This document shows positions 24,559 to 31,155 of a DNA stretch of 53,690 nt, piece by piece (positions within the stretch are counted from its first letter, which is position 1; every line of letters starts with the position of its first letter). The DNA lies in assembly GCA_030427905.1 (NCBI GenBank), contig JAUICL010000012.1:1-53690 (forward strand). Direction: 5' to 3'. The notes below the pieces were generated by a model. That model saw only the letters and a program-made list of their open reading frames with translations, made no database searches and was not told the origin of the DNA. This DNA comes from Bacteroidia bacterium (GTDB lineage: Bacteria > Bacteroidota > Bacteroidia > Flavobacteriales_D > Cryomorphaceae). Made by a program: the position numbers and the translations under genes.

Positions 24559-25489
24559 TCACCGTTTCGGAGACAATGTATTTCGGTCTATTCTTGACTT
24601 GGTCAAATATCTTCCCAATGTATAAGCCTACGATTCCGAAGCTAATGAGAATGGTACCGTAGATAAAAAACAGGGTCACAATCAGGCTCGTCCACCCGCT
24701 CATAAAGCCTTGAATAAAATACAGGGCAATGATCACGAGTCCGGCTAGCAGGGCCAGTGAAGCTATGATAAAACCGATGGTGATATTCAGTCTGAGCAGC
24801 TTATCGCTCTGAAAGGTAATCCCGTTTATGGCGTGGTTTATCAGCTTCTTCCAGGTGTAGGTGCTTTTTCCCTCAAATCGTTTGTCGTGATCGATCAGGA
24901 TGGTGGTACTCTTAAAACCGACCCACCGCAGGGTCATCAAGTAGTGGCGTTCATAATCGTCTACACTGCAGAAGGCATCTACTACTTTTCTGGAGAGAAT
25001 GCTGAGTGACCCCACGCGGTCATTGGTTTCTTCGCTTTTATTGTCCACCAAAAAATTGAAGATGGCATTAAAGATTTTAGCCGTCACGTTCTTGTGCCAG
25101 GCGTGCTCGCGGTTCTTTTTGGCCGTGTACACCAGATCGTATCCCTGCTTTACCGTTTCATAAAGCTGGGGGATATAGGCGGGATTGTCTTGAAGGTCGC
25201 AGTCTATCACGATGGTGTAGTTTCCCTGCGACATCTGAAGGCCACAAAATATGGCTTGGTGCTGGCCAAAATTGCGGCTCAGGTTATAGCCCTTTACGCG
25301 GCTATCTTTTTGCCCTGCTGCCTGAATAGCTTCCCAGGAGCCATCCTGACTCCCATCGTTTACCAAGATAATCTCGAAGTTGGGTGTAATGGGCTCGAGG
25401 GAATCGATGAGCCGTCGGGTTAGTTCGGCGACGATCTTCTCGGCGTAGTACACCGGCGAAACGATAGATATCTCGGGACGCTCCATCAT
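24527..25489 (-). CDS. Membrane-anchored GT2 (polyprenyl-phosphate sugar transferase type)
   Basis: A 320-residue GT2 enzyme of the dolichol-phosphate-mannose synthase/ArnC/GtrB type. The catalytic domain has ISIVSPVYYAEKIVAELTRRL, LVNDGSQDGSW, the metal-binding DCDLQDNP (about residues 95-102) and RHYLMTLRWVGFKSTTI. Two C-terminal membrane helices follow (about 228-252 and 262-290). It should transfer a sugar from a nucleotide to undecaprenyl phosphate for use on the periplasmic face. It starts within a 4-bp overlap with the acyltransferase gene. Its product could be used by the membrane proteins of the same operon. Confidence 0.9.
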   Translation of the reverse strand: MMERPEISIVSPVYYAEKIVAELTRRLIDSLEPITPNFEIILVNDGSQDGSWEAIQAAGQKDSRVKGYNLSRNFGQHQAIFCGLQMSQGNYTIVIDCDLQDNPAYIPQLYETVKQGYDLVYTAKKNREHAWHKNVTAKIFNAIFNFLVDNKSEETNDRVGSLSILSRKVVDAFCSVDDYERHYLMTLRWVGFKSTTILIDHDKRFEGKSTYTWKKLINHAINGITFQSDKLLRLNITIGFIIASLALLAGLVIIALYFIQGFMSGWTSLIVTLFFIYGTILISFGIVGLYIGKIFDQVKNRPKYIVSETVNVAEKDEPKD

Positions 25490-26148
25490 AGATTGAAGGC
25501 TGAGCTGGGTTTATCGAGCTTCACAGATCGGGGAGCTACGTACACCCCATCGGGGTCGGTTGACTTGGCGATTACGGCTCCAGCGCCAATTAGATTTCCC
25601 GAGGCAAGGGTTACCTGGTGGGCCAGCGTGGAATTGACACCCAAAAAGCAGTACGACTTGATGGTGCACCGCCCGGAGATCACCACATGTGAGCTGATGA
25701 AATTATGCGATTCGATGGTGGAGTGATGGCCAATGTGGTTTCCACTCCAGAGGGTCACATTATCGCCAATCTTAACGTAGGGTTGTATGGTATTGTCTTC
25801 GAAGATGAAGCAGTTGCGCCCGCAATCGTATTTCGAGAGGTAATTGCAATTGGGACTGATATAGGTAGCCAGGTCATAGCCTTTCTCCAGGGCTTCATCA
25901 AACTTCTTGGCTCTGAGCTTGTTCATTTGGGCATAGCTCGTCGCGATAAACATGTCGAAGTCGGCAGGTGGATAGTGATCCAGAATCGCTTCAAAATCAA
26001 CCAGCGGCTTGTCCATATAGGTTTCGTGGTCGCGGTATTTGCTATCCACGGTAAATGCCACGACGGTGTATTCGGTGTCGCGCTCAAAATAGTCGTGGGC
26101 AATCTGAGCGATATCGCCCGTGCCAAATATGATCAGTCCTTTGGTCAT
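25486..26148 (-). CDS. NeuD/PglD-like sugar acyltransferase
   Basis: A 220-residue two-domain acyltransferase: an N-terminal Rossmann-like sugar-binding domain (LIIFGTGDIAQIAHDYFE) and a C-terminal left-handed beta helix of hexapeptide repeats (about residues 95-205, for example IGDNVTLWSGNHIGHHSTI, ending LIGAGAVIAKSTDPDGVYVAPRSVK). The family acylates amino sugars or sialic acids using acyl-CoA. In an operon with a WecE-type aminotransferase, the likely substrate is the 4-amino group of dTDP-Fuc4N (inference). It overlaps both neighbours by 4 bp. Confidence 0.85.
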   Translation of the reverse strand: MTKGLIIFGTGDIAQIAHDYFERDTEYTVVAFTVDSKYRDHETYMDKPLVDFEAILDHYPPADFDMFIATSYAQMNKLRAKKFDEALEKGYDLATYISPNCNYLSKYDCGRNCFIFEDNTIQPYVKIGDNVTLWSGNHIGHHSTIESHNFISSHVVISGRCTIKSYCFLGVNSTLAHQVTLASGNLIGAGAVIAKSTDPDGVYVAPRSVKLDKPSSAFNL

Positions 26149-26765
26149 TTTCTTACGATAATTGTGAATTCATAAAGGTCGTAGTCGTGAAGAAGCGCCA
26201 CGTTTCGCGAGAAATTCTCCTTGCAATACTTAAAAAAGAACTCTGGTGAAGCGTAGTAGAGGTAATCTCTTCGCTTGGGAATGTCTGAGTAGGATGTTAG
26301 GATGTTGAAGGAAAAGCCCTTCTCGCCTATTCGGTTCATTTGGTGAAGGCTTTCGATGATAAAGTTCTTCCAATCGTCATCGCCTACTTCTTGCCGCACA
26401 TTAAAGATCCCACTTGCCACGGCAAAATCGCCCGGCTCAATTTCATCATTCCCCCCTACTACGCGAAAGCGCTCAGACTCGTTTGGAAACAGGGCTTTGG
26501 CCTCTTCAATCATTGCTGGCGATAAGTCAACCCCTGTGTAGTCAAATTGGGCATAGCCCTTCTCGTGCAAATAGGAAAGCAGGGCACCATACCCACACCC
26601 GATATCAACCAGGCTAAACCCTTCCTGGGGCAGGAGTTTGGCAAGCTGATCGAATCGGAGATACTGCGACTCCTTTCCGTTCCAATCCACGCCTTCGGGA
26701 GACAATCCAAAGTCTTTGATCTTGGAGCTGTAGTAGGTCTCGATCATTAGGTTCTCTTTCTTCAT
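26145..26765 (-). CDS. Class I SAM-dependent methyltransferase
   Basis: A 206-residue Rossmann methyltransferase with motif I SLVDIGCGYGALLSYL (about residues 51-66), the acidic motif II YTGVDLSPAMIEEAK, and GDFAVASGIFN as motif IV. The start at 26765 is favoured by the ATGA overlap with the WbqC-like gene. Target not predictable; the operon suggests a sugar or sugar-lipid hydroxyl. Confidence 0.85.
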   Translation of the reverse strand: MKKENLMIETYYSSKIKDFGLSPEGVDWNGKESQYLRFDQLAKLLPQEGFSLVDIGCGYGALLSYLHEKGYAQFDYTGVDLSPAMIEEAKALFPNESERFRVVGGNDEIEPGDFAVASGIFNVRQEVGDDDWKNFIIESLHQMNRIGEKGFSFNILTSYSDIPKRRDYLYYASPEFFFKYCKENFSRNVALLHDYDLYEFTIIVRK

Positions 26766-27451
26766 AGGCTTTCAAATTGGCTTCGTTCTGCACCTGTGTT
26801 TAAGATGTGGTCTAAAATAGTGACCCCCTGCTCAAATTCACCATATACCTGGTGGTAGGGCTGAAGGTTGGAATAGTCCATCCACTCTACATCTATATTT
26901 CTTTGGGTGAAGGGCTCTAAATCCATGTAGGCCTTTGCCGCTGGCCCCGAAATATAGGTACCTACCCCATCAATCTCATCCAATACCGAAATCAGTGCAT
27001 CCGTCTTGGCTCCTTTGATTTCAAATTCCCGAGAATCGATAAGCTCGGTTTTGATCTTATAAAGCTCAGAGATCTTTCGAATAAAATGGGCATTGATATC
27101 CGATAGGAACTCCATCGTTCCCGCTTCGGCATACCAGGCCGTTATCAATGGAAAATACTCTGCAAAATAGGGAGCCTTCTTGTAGTTGAGTTCGATAGAC
27201 TTCAAGTGCTTCTCGGCCCAGGCTGGGTCATTCACTTTGGTCTCGTTTATCTTCTGGTGGTACTTTCCCTTCACATCTACGGGAATGCTGAGCCATAGAA
27301 GGCCATTCGGGGTCTTGATCTTATTGCGGTTGCGCCAGTCTCTGCGCGTGTATTGCATATCGTCATAGAGCACAAACTTTTGGCAGCTTGCTATCATGAC
27401 AAAGTACCCGATCCAGGGGATGTAATTCGATTGGGAGATGGCTACTTTCAT
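26762..27451 (-). CDS. WbqC-like family protein
   Basis: A 229-residue protein of the WbqC-like family, named after an O-antigen cluster gene. It begins VAISQSNYIPWIGYFVMIASCQKFVLYDDMQYTRRDWRNRNKIK, the conserved block of the family, and has LSIPVDVKGKYHQKINE and YKKAPYF. Biochemical activity is not established for the family. It regularly sits with sugar aminotransferase and acyltransferase genes, as here. It is 33 bp downstream of the HTTM-like gene and overlaps the methyltransferase by 4 bp. Confidence 0.9.
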   Translation of the reverse strand: MKVAISQSNYIPWIGYFVMIASCQKFVLYDDMQYTRRDWRNRNKIKTPNGLLWLSIPVDVKGKYHQKINETKVNDPAWAEKHLKSIELNYKKAPYFAEYFPLITAWYAEAGTMEFLSDINAHFIRKISELYKIKTELIDSREFEIKGAKTDALISVLDEIDGVGTYISGPAAKAYMDLEPFTQRNIDVEWMDYSNLQPYHQVYGEFEQGVTILDHILNTGAERSQFESL

Positions 27452-27484
27452 AAGGTTTCGGTAGTCAAAGATGATAAAAAGGAA

Positions 27485-28993
27485 TTAGTCCTCGCCTATT
27501 ATGATCAATTCCTTTCCATCGTAGGTAAATTGCAGGGTTCTGACCAAGTCTTTGCGGAAGGTTTGGCCTTCACCGGGATCGTGACTCACTTGAGACATTG
27601 GGCAGGTGTAGAGCTCGATCTGATAGGTGTGTAGTCCGGTATAAGATCGGTAGAGGTAGTCGTATCTGATCCGCCTTTTCAAGGCTCGCCAGCCCACCTG
27701 CTCTTCATCCAAAAATGTGGACATATCCCGGTCTAATATTCTCCGTCTAAACACCAGTGTTGTACCAAAATAAAGGAAGTCGCAATTGTGGTTATTGAAA
27801 AGCATATAGTCCCATCCCAGATAGTTTAATCGCTCACCCTTCTCACCGATCAGCGGGCAGAGCGCTTTACCTTCATCTGTGACATGGTACATCTCGACCC
27901 AGTTGTCGCCCATGGACAAATCAGTGACATTAAACACATTGGGGCGGTCGAACCCCGATATGGCGAGAAAGGTGTTCAACTTTTTATCTACCGCTTCGGG
28001 AAAGGGGAAAAGTGCATTGGTATACGGGCATCGCACCATAAAATATACGGCGATTCCTAGGAGGTATGTGCCGTATAGCACCTTGTTGATGCGTGGCGTG
28101 GGTGTTGAAAGAGCATCGCTCTGGCTGGCAACTTCTCGCCCCCTTGGCCGAAGGAAAATGAGTAGCCAGAGAATAATTTCTACATGGGGAAGGTAGCTCA
28201 GGTTGATAAAGAATAGGGAGATGAGAAAGAAGTTCATCCCCCAAAAGAAGACGTACTTTCTCCCCCAGGATGTATACATCAAGGGCACCATCAGAAACTG
28301 GAAGACGCTTTGGAAAATACCCGCCGAAATACTCAAGGCACTCAGGAGCCAGGGTATCTGTGCATCGAGAAACCGAAACCATTCAAAATACTTGCAGAGG
28401 TATGAATTCAAAAGCAAGCTTTTGGTTGTCAACCCCTGCACCCAATAGGGGTCTTGAACGTGCAGGAGAAGTGCTCCAAAGCTGATGGTGGCGTAGCACA
28501 AAAAGGCGAGAAAGTAAGCTCGCTTCACTTCCATGCGACTCGATGCACCGACCAGACGCTCTGTTTTAGCCAAAAGTCCATCGTACCAGTTAATGCGCCG
28601 GCGCACAAAGGCATCGAGCGAATAGGCCTTGCCCGAACCGATAGCCAAAAGGGGTAAATAGGTCATGCACAGCACGGCTGTACCCAGGGTAAAGGTGTGG
28701 TATTTTTGATCGAAATAGTAAGAAGTTAGGAGGAGGGCCGTGGTCACAAAGGGAGTCAGAAGCCCAATGGTGAAGAGTAGAATCAGTGTGAGGTGAGCAA
28801 TTCCGAGCATGATCACCATCTTGGGCTCCATGAGTAGAAAGGACACATCCACAATTTGAAACACCCTGATGAAAACGACCACCCCGAGGATGATGCGGAG
28901 TATACCCGCCTTCTTAAACTCGTAGTTCAGGGAGCCCGTATCCCTGAAGGTGGTTTTACCCATTATTTTATCGAGAATACCCATCGATCGCAT
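27485..28993 (-). CDS. HTTM-like multispan membrane protein
   Basis: About 502 residues from the ATG at 28993 (28984 is an alternative). Several membrane helices (roughly the first 330 residues) include ILRIILGVVVFIRVFQIVD, TIGLLTPFVTTALLLTSYYF and AVLCMTYLPLLAIGSGKAYSLDAFV, resembling the HTTM domain related to vitamin K-dependent carboxylase. A soluble C-terminal part follows. The frame extends to 29104 through a homopolymer tract (C10A10 on this strand), but the extension is low-complexity and probably not translated. It is the first gene of the second sugar operon. Function unknown. Confidence 0.72.
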   Translation of the reverse strand: MRSMGILDKIMGKTTFRDTGSLNYEFKKAGILRIILGVVVFIRVFQIVDVSFLLMEPKMVIMLGIAHLTLILLFTIGLLTPFVTTALLLTSYYFDQKYHTFTLGTAVLCMTYLPLLAIGSGKAYSLDAFVRRRINWYDGLLAKTERLVGASSRMEVKRAYFLAFLCYATISFGALLLHVQDPYWVQGLTTKSLLLNSYLCKYFEWFRFLDAQIPWLLSALSISAGIFQSVFQFLMVPLMYTSWGRKYVFFWGMNFFLISLFFINLSYLPHVEIILWLLIFLRPRGREVASQSDALSTPTPRINKVLYGTYLLGIAVYFMVRCPYTNALFPFPEAVDKKLNTFLAISGFDRPNVFNVTDLSMGDNWVEMYHVTDEGKALCPLIGEKGERLNYLGWDYMLFNNHNCDFLYFGTTLVFRRRILDRDMSTFLDEEQVGWRALKRRIRYDYLYRSYTGLHTYQIELYTCPMSQVSHDPGEGQTFRKDLVRTLQFTYDGKELIIIGED

Positions 28994-29054
28994 TTGGTGA
29001 AGCTGCTGGCATAGCAGGTTTCTATTGAGGGAGTGAAAGTAAGGACTTATGTGG

Positions 29055-29074
29055 TTTTTTTTTTGGGGGGGGGG
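29055..29074. repeat. T10-G10 homopolymer tract upstream of HTTM-like gene
   Basis: Ten T followed by ten G (A10 after C10 on the coding strand), about 60-80 bp upstream of the preferred start of the minus-strand gene, inside its possible promoter or 5' extension. Such tracts are prone to slippage during replication. Confidence 0.85.
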
Positions 29075-29123
29075 TGACTCATAATCAATCCGCGTACTAC
29101 GCATGGTTCGGATACGGCGGACG

Positions 29124-29170
29124 AAGTAAGAGTGAGAATGAGAGTGAGAGTGATGAGAGTGAGAATGAGC
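29124..29170. repeat. GAGTGA/GAGAATGA microsatellite
   Basis: An imperfect six-base repeat (gagtga, gaatga) of about 45 bases upstream of the second sugar operon. No coding role seen. Confidence 0.7.
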
Positions 29171-29196
29171 CCACCTACTCCGCCTGCTCCTCCGCT

Positions 29197-29352
29197 AAAG
29201 CTTCGGCGGCACGCGGGGAGGCGGAAGGAAGGATCACGTAGGTAGAGTTTGATCTCTTATGGAATCACACATCCATTACAAAGTTGATGCAATCCTTGGC
29301 CTGAATGTACACCGAAAAGTTCAATCTAGGCGGGTCGGGGAAAAGCGCGGGG
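29197..29352. repeat. 156-bp direct repeat, copy 1
   Basis: Starts at aaagcttcggcggcacg and ends at gcgcgggg. It recurs almost identically (two differences seen) at 29711-29866, 514 bp away. Confidence 0.88.
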
Positions 29353-29611
29353 ACGATCCGAAAATCACAGGTTGTACCTTACGGCACAAGAGTTTCGGAG
29401 TGCTTGGCATTTTACCAATAGCTTGTCCCTACGGGACTGCTCCTCGCTGCATAATCCTTAGGATAAGGGTCAAACGAAACTTGCGCGTGGGACTCCCTGA
29501 CGTTTGCAGTCAGGGTCGGGGAAAAGCGCGGGGTTTAATTCAAAATTGTCGCTGTACTTCGATACACCCCTCAAGCTTTCGGGGCACTCAGTATGACGCT
29601 GAGTTTCTGCA
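29337..29611. repeat. Dispersed hairpin-array repeat, copy 2
   Basis: Matches the left two thirds of the copy at 20436-20817, with the same series of small palindromes (gtccctacgggac, ccctgac/gtcaggg, actcag/ctgagt). The region 29105-30092 contains no credible gene and consists almost wholly of such repeats. Confidence 0.85.
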
Positions 29612-29710
29612 TTCAAATTATCAAAAGTCCTCCCCCTGCCCCCTTCCGCCTGCTTCTTCTCCGCCTGCTCCTCCGCTAGTGCCTCCGCAGAGTAGCTTCG
29701 GCGCTCGCGG

Positions 29711-29866
29711 AAAGCTTCGGCGGCACGCGGGGAGGCGGAAGGAAGGATCACGTAGGTAGAGTTTGATCTCTTATGGAATCACACATCCATTACGAAGTTG
29801 ATGCGATCCTTGGCCTGAATGTACACCGAAAAGTTCAATCTAGGCGGGTCGGGGAAAAGCGCGGGG
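29711..29866. repeat. 156-bp direct repeat, copy 2
   Basis: Second copy of the repeat at 29197-29352; differences seen only within the 'attac(a/g)aagttgatgc(a/g)at' segment. Confidence 0.88.
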
Positions 29867-29867
29867 T

Positions 29868-30054
29868 TTAATTCAAAATTGTCGCTGTACTTCGATACAC
29901 CCCGAAGGTTTCGGGGCACTCAGTATGACGCTGAGTTTCTGCAGTTCAACTTTCAATCGTAGCGCAGCGGAGAATTCCGCCTACGCGTGACTTCGGCGGA
30001 TAAATGGATAATGGAATTTACAATAACGGTCAACGCCTAATCAGGGAAGTACAA
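29868..30054. repeat. Dispersed hairpin-array repeat, copy 3
   Basis: Nearly identical to 20632-20817 up to 'agggaagtacaa'. Both copies end shortly before the stop codon of a minus-strand gene (20824 and 30093). Confidence 0.85.
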
Positions 30055-30092
30055 AGTACACCCATTCCGCACTCCGCATTCCAAACTCCGAA

Positions 30093-31154
30093 CTATTCCA
30101 ACCCCAATTGATCCATAATTTCTTTCCAATGCACCAACTTGAAGTTTTGGGGCTTCTTAGTGTCGCCGTCGTAGTTGAAACCATCCTGGCAGATGAAGAC
30201 CCCGCTTGGGAAGGCATCTCCTAACGGTAGGTGGGTCACGTCGATTCCATCGGTTTCTTGCACGCCATCGCAGTGTGGGCCATCAACGATTTCGAAGCTC
30301 CCGATGTATTTGTTATCGCCTTGGCGCTCAAATACGGCGTACGAAAAATTGCCCTGGCTCGATGCGATCAGGTAGCCTTCGGTGTCGTTCTGATAATAGA
30401 GGGCAAGTCCTTCAATGTCGTAGGCGATATGCTCATTCTCGTCTGTAGAATTGGCCAGCATCTTTCCTTCAGTCGGGTCTCCTTCTTCGGCTGAGAATTT
30501 GAAAATCCCCAAGACTTCCACGCCGACGTATATTTCACCTAGGATATCATCGGCTACCATCCCTTCTACCTGGCTGGGCAGTTTGAGATTTCGCACCAAG
30601 TCTCCTTCTACTTTTCCATTCACCGCGCTGAGCTTCCATTGCTCTACTGCTCCCGTTTTGCTATTGATAAAAGCGTAGATCGCTCCATTGCTTGGGCTCT
30701 TGTACATGGCAAAACCGTATACGTCAGGCATCTTTGAAGGAATGGATCCAAGCGATGTCAAGTTGCCTGCCTGATCGATCATCCAAAAGTCAGATGAGTT
30801 GGTATCTCGGTTGCTCCCACCAATAAGCTGTACACGAGTGCTATCGATCATAAACCCATCGCGGATATCCACATTATTGATGCGCCCCACGGCATGTGAT
30901 TGCACCAACTTTCCATCTAAAGAAAAGATGTCAAGTCCATCTGTCTTATCCGTCCCTACAATCAAGCTTTGGCCCGGGTTGGCTTCGTTGTACCAGATTG
31001 CGGGATCATCGGCAGCATCGTCGTCGGTAGATGCCGAAACGGCTTCTGTTTCAACCGCGGCCATCACATCGGGCATATTCGGGTTATTCTCAACTCCACC
31101 ACAAGCGGTGATCATCATTGCGATTGCAATAAATTGTATCGTATTTGTTTTCAT
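30093..31154 (-). CDS. Beta-propeller phytase, lipoprotein
   Basis: A 353-residue phytase of the Bacillus-type six-bladed propeller family, which releases phosphate from phytate with calcium. The signal peptide ends in a lipobox MITAC with the lipidated Cys at 18. Family landmarks run in order: DDPAIWY, GGSNRDTN, EGMVADDILGEIYVGVE, DIEGLALYY, LIASSQGNFSYAVFER, DGVQETDGIDV, ICQDGFN and QNFKLVHW. It starts 1 bp after the TonB-dependent receptor stop codon, so the two are one operon. As a lipoprotein it may sit in the outer membrane or face the periplasm. Catalytic residues appear intact. Confidence 0.93.
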   Translation of the reverse strand: MKTNTIQFIAIAMMITACGGVENNPNMPDVMAAVETEAVSASTDDDAADDPAIWYNEANPGQSLIVGTDKTDGLDIFSLDGKLVQSHAVGRINNVDIRDGFMIDSTRVQLIGGSNRDTNSSDFWMIDQAGNLTSLGSIPSKMPDVYGFAMYKSPSNGAIYAFINSKTGAVEQWKLSAVNGKVEGDLVRNLKLPSQVEGMVADDILGEIYVGVEVLGIFKFSAEEGDPTEGKMLANSTDENEHIAYDIEGLALYYQNDTEGYLIASSQGNFSYAVFERQGDNKYIGSFEIVDGPHCDGVQETDGIDVTHLPLGDAFPSGVFICQDGFNYDGDTKKPQNFKLVHWKEIMDQLGLE

Positions 31155-31155
31155 C

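Noticed and set aside
28994-29104. N-terminal extension of the HTTM-like protein
   Set aside because: The extra 37 residues include the C10A10 tract product and no membrane or domain signal; internal ATGs at 28993 or 28984 fit better.
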